A stretch of 24,837 nt of DNA, taken from positions 1-24,837 of the forward strand of contig JAQBGV010000148.1 in assembly GCA_032128395.1 (NCBI GenBank), read 5' to 3'. The notes beneath the pieces were generated by a model. The model was not told the DNA's origin, ran no database searches, and saw nothing but the letters and a program-made list of their open reading frames with translations. The position numbers were made by a program, and so were the translations under genes. Below are positions 7,818 through 14,753 of this stretch, piece after piece (within the stretch, counting starts at the first letter, position 1; every line of letters begins with the position of its first letter). Origin of the DNA: JAQBGV01 sp032128395 (GTDB taxonomy: Bacteria; Planctomycetota; UBA8108; UBA1146).

Positions 7818-8174
7818 CTACCCTCCGGAAACGGCTTTCTTCATCTGGTCGACGGTCGGGTCCTGGCCCCCGGTCTTCGGGGAATAGCTCTGCGGGACCC
7901 AGTCGAACTGCATGTCGCGGACGCCCAACAATTCCATTCGAGTATTGTTCATGAAGTAGACCGCGAACTTTCGATTGGTCGTGTCCATGATGTACACCGC
8001 TTCGCTCTGCCCCTTGCCCTGGAGCACGCCCGTCGTCATCAGGAACCCGTTCGTGCCATCCGCGGTCTCGCCACTGGCGACCCGTGGAGTGACGAGCATT
8101 CCGACGAGTACCAAGTTCGCGCCGATCGCGACCCCGAGAAGAAGCGTCAACCACCCCTGCTTGCTCATCATCAT
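7818..8174 (-). CDS. Small membrane-anchored protein of unknown function
   Basis: This is a 118-aa product with one N-terminal transmembrane segment or uncleaved signal (about residues 7-29) and a soluble, presumably periplasmic domain (about 40-105; EAVYIMDTTNRKFAVYFMNN is followed by MELLGVRDMQFDW). The domain has the strand-rich look of a small beta-propeller or sensor fragment, but I do not recognise the family. Three consecutive ATG codons follow a GGAGAGGG site; the first is taken as the start. It is probably the first gene of a two-gene unit with the HTH membrane protein, driven by the promoter at 8574-8601 across a leader of about 390 bases. Confidence 0.75.
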   Translation of the reverse strand: MMMSKQGWLTLLLGVAIGANLVLVGMLVTPRVASGETADGTNGFLMTTGVLQGKGQSEAVYIMDTTNRKFAVYFMNNTRMELLGVRDMQFDWVPQSYSPKTGGQDPTVDQMKKAVSGG

Positions 8175-8573
8175 TCCCTCTCCGTCGACGGGCCCGGTCG
8201 GAACGCACTCGCGCGCCGGGAGACGTCAGGTCGATCCTGCCTGGGCCGGAACGAGGAATCCCCCGCGCCACGCCCAGGCGGTGAGATGGCCGGGCGTTCT
8301 AGGAACCGGCCCTGCTTCGGGAGTCCCTGCCTTGGGAGTCCCCGCCTTCGAACTCCCCGCCTTCGAACTCCCCGCCGTCGAACTCCCAGCCGTCAGTCTC
8401 CCTGCCTTGGGAACGGGGCCACTCGCCGACGGACTCCCGATCGGTAGCCCGATTTTTGGAGCTGTCGTTCGGGTTCCGTCTCCACGCCCCGCAACACAGC
8501 GCGATCCCCGACATGTCGTGCGCTGTAGTTGCTCGGAATCACGGGAGAGGGAGAACAGGTCTACCCCGACGCG
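8175..8573 (-). other. Long untranslated leader containing a 15-base tandem array
   Basis: This stretch lies between the promoter at 8574-8601 and the 118-aa gene. I find no convincing gene: open frames here are low-complexity products of the repeats at 8314-8418 and lack ribosome-binding sites. If the promoter is right, the whole stretch is a leader RNA of about 390 bases. Confidence 0.45.
8314..8418. repeat. 15-base tandem repeat array (seven units)
   Basis: There are seven consecutive units of exactly 15 bases, starting at 8314, 8329, 8344, 8359, 8374, 8389 and 8404. Examples are GCCTTGGGAGTCCCC and GCCTTCGAACTCCCC. Units three and four are identical and the outer ones are degenerate. The unit length is a multiple of three, so several frames stay open and give pentapeptide repeats. 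Similar 15-base units occur at 11864-11938 and 12859-12933. Confidence 0.9.
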
Positions 8574-8601
8574 ATTGTACCTTCCGGCAGCAAGCTGACA
8601 A
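8574..8601 (-). promoter_or_regulatory. Sigma-70-type promoter for the 118-aa and HTH membrane protein genes
   Basis: On the minus strand there is TTGTCA (8601-8596), a 16-base spacer, then TACAAT (8579-8574). These match the consensus at 5 of 6 positions in each box. The -10 is followed by CGC, as in the promoters upstream of dnaA and the BRCT gene. Transcription would start near 8567. Confidence 0.6.
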
Positions 8602-8683
8602 GGGCGCCAGGGACCTCTTCCTCCCCGGGCAGAACAACTTCTGGCGATCTTCGAGCCGGGAGATGGGGCGACCACCCGGGAAT

Positions 8684-10756
8684 TCACCCGAAGAACGGGT
8701 CCAGCCGCTGCCAGAGTTCTGGCTCCGCTCCAGACCATCCCTCCACTCGCCTTCGAACACCCTGATAGTCACGAAGGTCATCGCGGGGGTGACGGAGTCG
8801 AAACGGAGCAAAGCCGCTCTGCCGAGCCCCGATCGTGTCCCCTTCCCCGCGCAGCCTCAGATCCTCTTCGGCGAGCGCAAATCCGTTGGAACGCTCGCGG
8901 AATGCGTGGAGACGTTCGACCGCGGACTCCCCCGCTCCCCCCGAGACGGTGAAGAAACACCAAGTCTCCTCCCCCCGTCGCCCCAGGCGGCCGCGCAGCT
9001 GGTGGAGTTGGGAGAGCCCGAAGTGATCGGCGCCCTCGATCCAGAGGACCGTCAGCCCCGGGACATCGAGCCCCACCTCGACGAGGGTGGTCGCGACGAG
9101 GAGCGGCGCCTCTCCGCTCCGAAACCGCGCCACCCGCTCGAGCTGCTCGGCGACGGGGAGTCGACCGTGCAGCTCGGTCACCGGGAACCGGCCGAGGGGA
9201 CCGTCCCGAAGCCGCGCAGCGAGGGTGGCGACCGAGGCCAGCTCCGTCTCTCGCTCCTGCTCGCCTTCCTCGCCCGATCCTGCACCATCCTCCGGATGAT
9301 CGGGACTCTCATCCGCGGCGATCCGGGGGACGACGAAAAGGACGCGGTGCCCCTGCTCGATCTCCCCGCCGAGGAATCCGAGAGCGTCGTCGAGTCTCCC
9401 GGGCGCGAGTTCCCGGGTGCGAACGGGACGACGCCCGGGGGGCAATCCGTCGACGGTGCTCAGGTCGAAGTCGCCGACGAGCGCAAGCGCGAGAGTGCGG
9501 GGGATCGGCGTCGCGGAGAGGTGGAGGCGGTGGACCCCCTCCCCCTTCTTCGCCAACTCCTCGCGCTGGGTGACCCCGAAGCGCTGCTCCTCGTCGACGA
9601 TCGCCAGAGCGAGCGAATGGAAGCGCACGTCCTGTGCGAGGAGTGCATGGGTGCCGATGACGAGGGGAGCGTCCCCCGCCGCGAGGCGATTGCGCAGGGC
9701 GGCGTCGGAATCGGAACCGGCGAGGAGGAGTTCCGAGGAGATCCGGGCGCCGGTGAGGAGCTCCGACATGGTCTCGTGGTGCTGGCGAGCGAGGGGGGCG
9801 GTCGGGGCGAGGATCGCCACCTGGTACCCCGCCGCGACGGTGGCCAGGGCTGCGTAGAGGGCGAGCGCGGTCTTGCCGCTCCCCACCTCTCCCTGGATCA
9901 GGCGTGCCATCGGATGGCCGCCTGCGAGATCCGCGACGATCTCGGTGACGACGCGATCCTGCGCGGGAGTGAAGCGGAACGGAAATCGCCCGCGGATTCG
10001 CTCATCGAGGTCGGTATCGACGGCGATCCGGGGGGCAAGGCGCGATTCCCGGAGCGCGCGCCGCCTCCGCTGCCGGCGGGCCAGGAGGAACAGTTCGAGA
10101 TCACCGAGGTCGCGCAGTGCGACGCCGCGTTCGGCGGTGTTCTCGGGAAAGTGAATGGCCCGATAGGCTGCGATCACCGGGCGGGACTCCGGTCGACCGA
10201 GGGTCGAAGGGGGCCACGGCTGGTCGAGATCGAGGCGGGGATCCTCGAGCACACTCGCAATCCACCGGGCGAGGGACTCTCCGTCGATACCGGTGGTGGT
10301 CCGGTACACCGGCCGCAGTCGATTGTGTCCCGGCGGACGAGCCTCGGAGTCGTCGGTTCGATGGATCCGGGGATGCACGAGTTGCGGGCCCCCGTAGCGG
10401 CGGAGGGCCCCGGTCGCGAAGCCCTGCCACCCCTCGGTGATCGGAGGGGCGCGGAACCCGTTCTGAAACCAGACCAGAGCCACCCGGTCGCGTTCGACCC
10501 GCAGGACCGCGATCCACCGAGCGCGCCCGCCGGGGTGGTGTTCGATCGACTCCACCGTCCCGAAGAGGGTGATCGGACGGCCCTCGGGAAGCGCTTCTAC
10601 CGGCACGCGACGGCGAAGGTCATCGTGGCGGATGGGGAAGTGGTGGATCAGATCGCCGACGCGCGCGATGCCCAGTCTCGCCAAGGCCTCGGCTCGGCGG
10701 GGACCGACCCCACGCACTGCGGTAATCTTCTCGAGTAGGTAGTCCGGTCCGGGCAC
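8684..10756 (-). CDS. recG: ATP-dependent DNA helicase RecG
   Basis: RecG remodels stalled replication forks and branch-migrates Holliday junctions. From the GTG at 10756 the product is 690 aa. It has an N-terminal helical part with a helix-hairpin-helix-like VRGVGPRRAEALARLG, a wedge/OB domain (about residues 55-145), and a helicase core with Walker A GEVGSGKT (289-296), motif II DEEQRFG (388-394; the usual form is DEQHRFG) and motif III SATPIPRT (414-421). Motif VI is LRGRLGR, and the C-terminal TRG/RecG region includes RSNGFALAEEDLRLRGEGD. The frame extends to a TTG at 10804 that overlaps the dnaA stop, but GTG 10756 is preferred because GGAGG lies five bases upstream. It is probably co-transcribed behind dnaA. 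Confidence 0.95.
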   Translation of the reverse strand: MPGPDYLLEKITAVRGVGPRRAEALARLGIARVGDLIHHFPIRHDDLRRRVPVEALPEGRPITLFGTVESIEHHPGGRARWIAVLRVERDRVALVWFQNGFRAPPITEGWQGFATGALRRYGGPQLVHPRIHRTDDSEARPPGHNRLRPVYRTTTGIDGESLARWIASVLEDPRLDLDQPWPPSTLGRPESRPVIAAYRAIHFPENTAERGVALRDLGDLELFLLARRQRRRRALRESRLAPRIAVDTDLDERIRGRFPFRFTPAQDRVVTEIVADLAGGHPMARLIQGEVGSGKTALALYAALATVAAGYQVAILAPTAPLARQHHETMSELLTGARISSELLLAGSDSDAALRNRLAAGDAPLVIGTHALLAQDVRFHSLALAIVDEEQRFGVTQREELAKKGEGVHRLHLSATPIPRTLALALVGDFDLSTVDGLPPGRRPVRTRELAPGRLDDALGFLGGEIEQGHRVLFVVPRIAADESPDHPEDGAGSGEEGEQERETELASVATLAARLRDGPLGRFPVTELHGRLPVAEQLERVARFRSGEAPLLVATTLVEVGLDVPGLTVLWIEGADHFGLSQLHQLRGRLGRRGEETWCFFTVSGGAGESAVERLHAFRERSNGFALAEEDLRLRGEGDTIGARQSGFAPFRLRHPRDDLRDYQGVRRRVEGWSGAEPELWQRLDPFFG

Positions 10757-10800
10757 GGTGACCTCCGCCGCGTCAAAGTTCCGTGACACGGCACACGGGG

Positions 10801-12324
10801 TCAACCCCGTCTGAGGGTGGAGAGCAACCGCTCGACTTCGATCCGCAGCTGCTCGTCCGTGGTCAGCGCCCGCTGGATCTTGCGGTAGGCGGCACTGGCG
10901 GTGGCGTGTTTGCGACCGCCGAGGAGCGCGCCGATCTCAGCGAGGCTGTGGTCGGTGAGGACCCGAGAGAGGTAGATCACGACGTGCCGCGCGAGCGAGA
11001 CGGTTCGGCTCCGCCCCGGGCCGCGGAACTCCACCGGTGGAACTCCGTAGCGGCGACCGACCTCTTCGATGATGTCGCTGATCGTCACCCGACTGGTGGG
11101 AGCCCCCGCGTCCTCCAGGACCCCTTCGACCAAGTGCGGTGTGATCGGCTCGCCGAGGAGGGACCCGTGGGCGAGAACTCGCACCCAGGTGCCGATCAGC
11201 TCGCGGATGTTTCCTTCGAACCGCTCGGCGAGGCACCGGAGGGTCTCCTCGGGGACGGCGATTCCCGCCGCGCGGGCTTCTTGGCGGAGGATCGCGAGGC
11301 GCGTTTCGATATCGGGCTCACCGACCCGACAGACGAGCCCGGAGATGAAGCGACCGAGGAGCTTCTCGGCCAGACCCTGCAAATCGGCGGGACGGGAGTC
11401 GCTGGCGAGCACCACCTGGCCGCCGGCCGCGGCGATCCGATCGATCGTCTCGAGCAGCTCCAGTTGGCTCCGTTCCTTACCGGCGACGACCTGTATGTCG
11501 TCGAGGACGAGGACTCGGAGCGATCGAAAGCGCTCGCGGAAGCGGTCGATCTCGCGGTGCCGGACCGATTGTCCGAAGCGATTGACGAACCCCTCGCAGG
11601 GGAGGTAGCGGATCCGGCGCTCGCCCTGCCGAAAGTACTCTCGGGTGATCCCCTGGAGGAGATGGGTCTTGCCGAGTCCGCAGCCCCCGTAGATGAAGAT
11701 CGGGTTGTACGCTCCCCCGGGGCGACGAAGTGCTTCGAGTCCGGCGTGGTATGCGACGCGGTTGCAGCGGCCGACGATGAAGCGCTCGAGAGTCAGGCTC
11801 GGGCTGACATCACGGAGCGACTCGGGAACCGCACTCCGCTGCGGAGACGCACTGCGAGCCGCCGTTCCCCGATTCCCCGTGCCCTGATTCCCCGTGCCCT
11901 GATTCCCCGTGCTCTGATTCCCCGTGCCCTGATCGGAAGCACAATTCGTCCCGCGTGCGCCATGATCCGCTTTCGCTCCGCCGGCCTCCGCTGCGTCGGT
12001 AGGAGTCGTGGGAGGAGCGATTCGGGGGGGCGCGACGATCAAACGCACCCCGTCGAGGCCGAGCTTGCCGCGGGCGATCTCTTCGATTCGGGCCCCGTAC
12101 GTGTCGGTGATCCACTCGGCGATGAAGGCATTCGGAGCGGCGAGAACCAGGCGCCCGTCTTCGATGATCCGGGCGGTTACCCCGCCGAACCAGCGGTCGG
12201 TTCGTCCCGATCCGAACTGTTCGAGGAGTTCACCGCGGAGACGCTCCCAGAGCGTCGCCGGATCGGTACCCCCCGAGTGCACCCGACCTTCCCCCGCGAG
12301 GCTTCCCCCATCGCCGGATCGCAT
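10801..12324 (-). CDS. dnaA: Chromosomal replication initiator DnaA
   Basis: DnaA is the AAA+ protein that opens the replication origin. The 507-aa product has domain I (about residues 22-98), a linker domain II containing a QGTGN pentapeptide repeat (132-151), and an AAA+ domain with Walker A GGCGLGKT (213-220) and Walker B VLVLDDIQ (271-278). Domain IV (about 412-507) has the helix-turn-helix. The signature loop reads GGRKHATASAAYRKI (469-483), where E. coli has GGRDHTTVLHACRKI. The base-contacting Asp433 and Thr435 of E. coli are thus Lys472 and Ala474, whereas the equivalents of His434 and Arg399 are kept. The ATG at 12324 has CGGAGG eight bases upstream. Its promoter is probably at 12960-12988. 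Confidence 0.97.
   Translation of the reverse strand: MRSGDGGSLAGEGRVHSGGTDPATLWERLRGELLEQFGSGRTDRWFGGVTARIIEDGRLVLAAPNAFIAEWITDTYGARIEEIARGKLGLDGVRLIVAPPRIAPPTTPTDAAEAGGAKADHGARGTNCASDQGTGNQSTGNQGTGNQGTGNRGTAARSASPQRSAVPESLRDVSPSLTLERFIVGRCNRVAYHAGLEALRRPGGAYNPIFIYGGCGLGKTHLLQGITREYFRQGERRIRYLPCEGFVNRFGQSVRHREIDRFRERFRSLRVLVLDDIQVVAGKERSQLELLETIDRIAAAGGQVVLASDSRPADLQGLAEKLLGRFISGLVCRVGEPDIETRLAILRQEARAAGIAVPEETLRCLAERFEGNIRELIGTWVRVLAHGSLLGEPITPHLVEGVLEDAGAPTSRVTISDIIEEVGRRYGVPPVEFRGPGRSRTVSLARHVVIYLSRVLTDHSLAEIGALLGGRKHATASAAYRKIQRALTTDEQLRIEVERLLSTLRRG
11864..11938. repeat. 15-base tandem repeat array inside dnaA (linker)
   Basis: There are five 15-base units starting at 11864, 11879, 11894, 11909 and 11924. 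The core units are GTGCCCTGATTCCCC on the plus strand; the outer two are degenerate. In the dnaA frame they encode Gln-Gly-Thr-Gly-Asn repeats in the flexible domain II, where an insertion is tolerated. They match the family of the two non-coding arrays at 8314-8418 and 12859-12933. Confidence 0.9.
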
Positions 12325-12345
12325 ATCACCGGCCTCCGCAGCGCA

Positions 12346-12354
12346 TCATCCACC
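12346..12354 (-). promoter_or_regulatory. DnaA-box-like site GGTGGATGA near the dnaA start
   Basis: On the minus strand the 9-mer matches the canonical TGTGGATAA at 7 of 9 positions. It lies 22 bases upstream of the dnaA ATG and shares the 7-mer GTGGATG with the site in the dnaA promoter. It is a candidate DnaA operator. Confidence 0.35.
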
Positions 12355-12355
12355 T

Positions 12356-12374
12356 CCTCCGGAATATCCGGAGG
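12356..12374 (-). promoter_or_regulatory. Hairpin in the dnaA 5' leader
   Basis: A perfect 8-bp stem (12356-12363 with 12367-12374) with a 3-base loop lies 32 bases upstream of the dnaA ATG. Its 3' arm on the minus strand contains GGAGG and could affect ribosome access. The primary ribosome-binding site, CGGAGG eight bases before the ATG, lies outside it. Confidence 0.4.
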
Positions 12375-12550
12375 CCCCCACTGCCCGACCAAGAAATGCC
12401 CGAGTCGACTTGCCCCCATGCACCATGCGCAGTCGAACCCAGCGGTCTCAACACCGCCGAGGATCGACCCCACCAAGTCTCAAGACCGACAGGTGCTGAA
12501 CAAGAACACGAAGTCGCAGCGGTCCCCAAACCGCCCACTGCTGAACCCAG

Positions 12551-12695
12551 GTCTCAACACCGCAAGGTGTTGAACCAAAAAATGCCGCCACCAAGTCTCA
12601 ACACCGCAAGGTGTTGAACCAAAAAATGCCGCCACCAGGTCTCAACACCGCAAGGTGTTGAACCAAGAAATGCCGCCACCGCAAGGTGTTGAACC
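12551..12695. repeat. 44-base tandem repeat array with internal hairpins
   Basis: Units start at 12551, 12595 and 12639 with an exact 44-base period and very few differences. A fourth, truncated unit follows at 12681-12695. Each full unit contains the perfect palindrome TCAACACC-GCAA-GGTGTTGA (8-bp arms, GCAA loop), then an A-rich patch and GCCGCCACC. Degenerate relatives extend left to about 12440 (GTCTCAACACCG at 12445 and GTCTCAAGACCG at 12477). Since 44 is not a multiple of three, no protein is encoded through the array. Confidence 0.9.
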
Positions 12696-12858
12696 GAGAA
12701 AGAACCGCGCAACTCGGTGATCCCGAGCTCCAAATTTGCTTGAGGAGCATCGGAAACAACCCAACCGAGTCGTTGGACATCAGAGCGCTGCTCCGTGGGG
12801 ATGAACTTCGAGCATTTGACCTGCAGTCCATCGCGCCCTGGTCGCACCACCCCCTCGC

Positions 12859-12933
12859 AGGGGTTCTCGACACAGGGACTCTAAACACAGGGACTCTAAA
12901 CACAGGGTTTCTAGACTTAGGGCTACTCGAAAG
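12859..12933. repeat. 15-base tandem repeat array in the dnaA leader (five units)
   Basis: Units of 15 bases start at 12859, 12874, 12889, 12904 and 12919. On the minus strand the two central, identical units read GTGTTTAGAGTCCCT. The outer units are degenerate. The array lies about 20 bases downstream of the predicted dnaA transcription start. Confidence 0.88.
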
Positions 12934-12959
12934 AGCACTCCACGTCGGGCAGCCGGGCG

Positions 12960-12988
12960 ATCGTAGCAGAGCGCATCCACACTGTCAA
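12960..12988 (-). promoter_or_regulatory. Predicted dnaA promoter
   Basis: On the minus strand there is a perfect TTGACA (12988-12983), a 17-base spacer, then TACGAT (12965-12960), followed by CGC. The spacer contains TGTGGATGC (12981-12973), a DnaA-box-like 9-mer, so DnaA could repress its own transcription here as known in E. coli. The implied leader to the dnaA ATG is about 630 bases. Confidence 0.6.
12973..12981 (-). promoter_or_regulatory. DnaA-box-like site TGTGGATGC in the dnaA promoter spacer
   Basis: Seven of nine positions match TGTGGATAA. It sits between the -35 and -10 boxes, a position where bound protein would block RNA polymerase. It shares GTGGATG with 12346-12354. Confidence 0.4.
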
Positions 12989-13029
12989 AGCGCGCGAGCG
13001 CGTCGACGCAAGTCGCGTGCGCATCACAT

Positions 13030-13068
13030 CTCGGATCGAAATGTGCGTCGGTTTCGAGTCGATCCGAG
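13030..13068 (-). terminator. Hairpin after the 250-aa exported protein gene
   Basis: A perfect 9-bp inverted repeat (13030-13038 with 13060-13068) with a 21-base loop lies 55 bases past the stop codon, between that gene and the dnaA promoter. No U-tract is evident. Confidence 0.4.
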
Positions 13069-13122
13069 CCCGATCTCGAATGAAATTTTCGGGCGGTCCC
13101 GAGTCGGCCAAACGGTCGTCAT

Positions 13123-13875
13123 TCAGGGGATGATCCAGCAGCGAGACAGCAGTTCCGCTTGCATCATCGTGTTCTTCTCGAACCGCTCTGCCGGCATACG
13201 GTAGATCGAGGTCAGTTGGAAGAGTTGTGTCCCATCCTTCGATGGGATGAGGCGGGTCTCGATGCGCCACCACCCGTGGTCTTTCGAGTTCTCCGGCGTC
13301 CCCTTGAGCACCAAGATGTGCGACTGGCGGTTCCGCTTCCTGTCGGCCGTGGTGGTCGTCTCCTCGTCCTGCAGGATCTGGACCCTCGACCACTTCGTCT
13401 CCAGAGTCTTGCGCGGTTGAGCATCCGCGATCGAGAGCTTCTTCTTCGAACTCGTCTGCAGGTCGATGCGGAACCACTCCTGAGCATCTCCGTCGACTTC
13501 GAGGAGGATCTTCGCTCGCGAATAGAACCCGAGGACGTTCGCCCTCTCGCTCTGGAGTTCGAGCAGGCGCTGGTCGTCCGGAGTCTCCTTGCCCTTCTCT
13601 TGGGCGGTCGCCCGCTCGATATTCTCGAGAGCCGCGTTCTTGCGGAGTTCGAGGTCGACGATCCGCCAGCGTTCGCGAATCTCTTTGAGCTTCTTCTTGT
13701 CGGGGACCGCGAAAGCGAAGGCGGGATCATCGGTGTGGATAACGGGATCCCCGAGTGGGGACAGGCCGGTCTGCTCGGGCTTCGCAGGCTTCTCCTGAGC
13801 GACCGAAATAGGGAGGAGGAAAACGGCGCTCAGAAGAACGTAGGGGATCATCAGAAGCCGGAATACACGTGGCAT
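13123..13875 (-). CDS. Exported protein of unknown function, 250 aa
   Basis: The product begins with a typical signal peptide (about residues 1-23; hydrophobic LLMIPYVLLSAVFLLPISVAQ). A charged helical segment follows (about 50-105, KKKLKEIRERWRIVDLELRKN onward), then a strand-rich domain (about 110-225) with conserved-looking WFRIDLQT, ILVLKGTP and WWRIETRLI. I do not recognise the family. The open frame reaches 14184, but the ATG at 13875 has GGGGAG upstream and starts exactly at the signal peptide. It lies 77 bases downstream of another exported protein gene and may share its transcript. Secretion is inferred from the signal; function is unknown. Confidence 0.75.
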   Translation of the reverse strand: MPRVFRLLMIPYVLLSAVFLLPISVAQEKPAKPEQTGLSPLGDPVIHTDDPAFAFAVPDKKKLKEIRERWRIVDLELRKNAALENIERATAQEKGKETPDDQRLLELQSERANVLGFYSRAKILLEVDGDAQEWFRIDLQTSSKKKLSIADAQPRKTLETKWSRVQILQDEETTTTADRKRNRQSHILVLKGTPENSKDHGWWRIETRLIPSKDGTQLFQLTSIYRMPAERFEKNTMMQAELLSRCWIIP

Positions 13876-13952
13876 CGAAAACTCCCCTCTCGCCCGCACG
13901 CTCGTCGGTTCGGAGAACGCGCGGAGTCGACGTCGCGCAGAGGGAGCGGCGG

Positions 13953-14753
13953 TCACCCGCGGGCGCGACGATCCTTCTTCTTTGCTTCTTCCTTCTCGAT
14001 GCGAGCCTTCTCCGCGCTCCACCAACCGGACCAACGCTCTGTCGCGGTATCGCGTTCGCGATTGGTGGCGCTGTCGTCCCAGGGGAAGACCCAGCTCTCG
14101 CCCGTGATCTCCTGAAGAGTCTCCCAGGCGAGCTTGCGGACGAATCGTGCCTCGTCCCCGAGCGCGGCGATCGACGCATCGCACGCTTGCACGTCGGGGT
14201 TCTTCTTCAAGATACGAAAGACGGCGATCCGAGTCAGCTCTGAGGGGTTCGTCGCGACCGGTAGCACGAAGGGGACCACCACTTTTCCCATGGTGATGAG
14301 CTTCTTCTCGGCGCGGGTCCGGGCCGTAGCTCGCTGACGGGTCAGATCGAACACCAGCTCCTGGATCTCTTGTTCGAGCTCCGGATCGATCTCCCCTCCC
14401 TCCTCCTCGTCCGATTCACTCCCGTCATCGCGGTGGCGCTTCTCCCGCTCCCCGACCGGGTTGGCATCGTCGTCCTTCTTCTTCCGCTCGCCTCGGTCCG
14501 GGTTGATCGGACCGGTCCGAGCGTTCTTCTCGACGGCTTCGACGTCCTTCTCTGGGATCTCCATCTTGCCGAGGTTGCCGATCTGCAGGATCACGTGCCC
14601 CTCGTGCTTGCCGAGGACCAGGCCGTCGATCGTCGAACCGTTGCGGAGGTAGATGGTATCCGCCCGCACGGCGGTCGCACCGCCGATGAGACAGAGGCCC
14701 AGGGCGGCCAAGAAGAGGAGGCATGGCTCAGCGCTTCGAATCGTCCGGTGCAT
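13953..14753 (-). CDS. Exported protein of unknown function, 266 aa
   Basis: The product has a signal peptide (about residues 1-31, ending AVRA) followed by a short beta domain (DTIYLRNGSTIDGLVLGKHEGHVILQIG, about 32-75) of the kind that opens many exported planctomycete-style proteins. A very charged linker follows (about 78-125), then a helical, HEAT-like part (about 125-225) with a repeated pattern around VVVPFVLPVATN and AALGDEARFVRKLAWETL. The C-terminus is rich in Lys/Arg/Glu. The start overlaps the end of the mnmD-like gene by 26 bases, implying co-transcription with argG-cinA-mnmD. I cannot assign a function. Confidence 0.75.
   Translation of the reverse strand: MHRTIRSAEPCLLFLAALGLCLIGGATAVRADTIYLRNGSTIDGLVLGKHEGHVILQIGNLGKMEIPEKDVEAVEKNARTGPINPDRGERKKKDDDANPVGEREKRHRDDGSESDEEEGGEIDPELEQEIQELVFDLTRQRATARTRAEKKLITMGKVVVPFVLPVATNPSELTRIAVFRILKKNPDVQACDASIAALGDEARFVRKLAWETLQEITGESWVFPWDDSATNRERDTATERWSGWWSAEKARIEKEEAKKKDRRARG

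Larger units (their letters stand above)
12325..13122. other. Repeat-rich dnaA regulatory region, possible origin
   Basis: The 798 bases upstream of dnaA contain no convincing gene. They hold an 8-bp hairpin (12356-12374), a 44-base repeat array (12551-12695), a 15-base array (12859-12933), a promoter (12960-12988), two DnaA-box-like sites (12346-12354 and 12973-12981) and a terminator-type hairpin (13030-13068). A replication origin is often next to dnaA, but I see no AT-rich unwinding element and no canonical box cluster, so an origin call is only a possibility. Confidence 0.45.

Noticed and set aside
8226..8738. Minus-strand frames with pentapeptide repeats in the 8.2-8.7 kb gap
   Set aside because: The repeats arise from the 15-base array in any frame; no ribosome-binding site, and the predicted promoter lies inside the frame.
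6834..10738. Long plus-strand open frames opposite the HTH gene and recG
   Set aside because: Same antisense effect; the minus-strand genes carry all recognisable motifs.
12551..12695. CRISPR array
   Set aside because: Units are contiguous 44-base tandem repeats with no unique spacers, and no cas genes are near.
12598..12903. Minus-strand open frame through the dnaA leader repeats
   Set aside because: The 44-base period shifts frame at every unit, so the peptide is not a consistent repeat protein; no start signal.
12325..13122. Confident call of the replication origin
   Set aside because: No cluster of canonical DnaA boxes and no AT-rich unwinding element are visible; GC-skew data would be needed.
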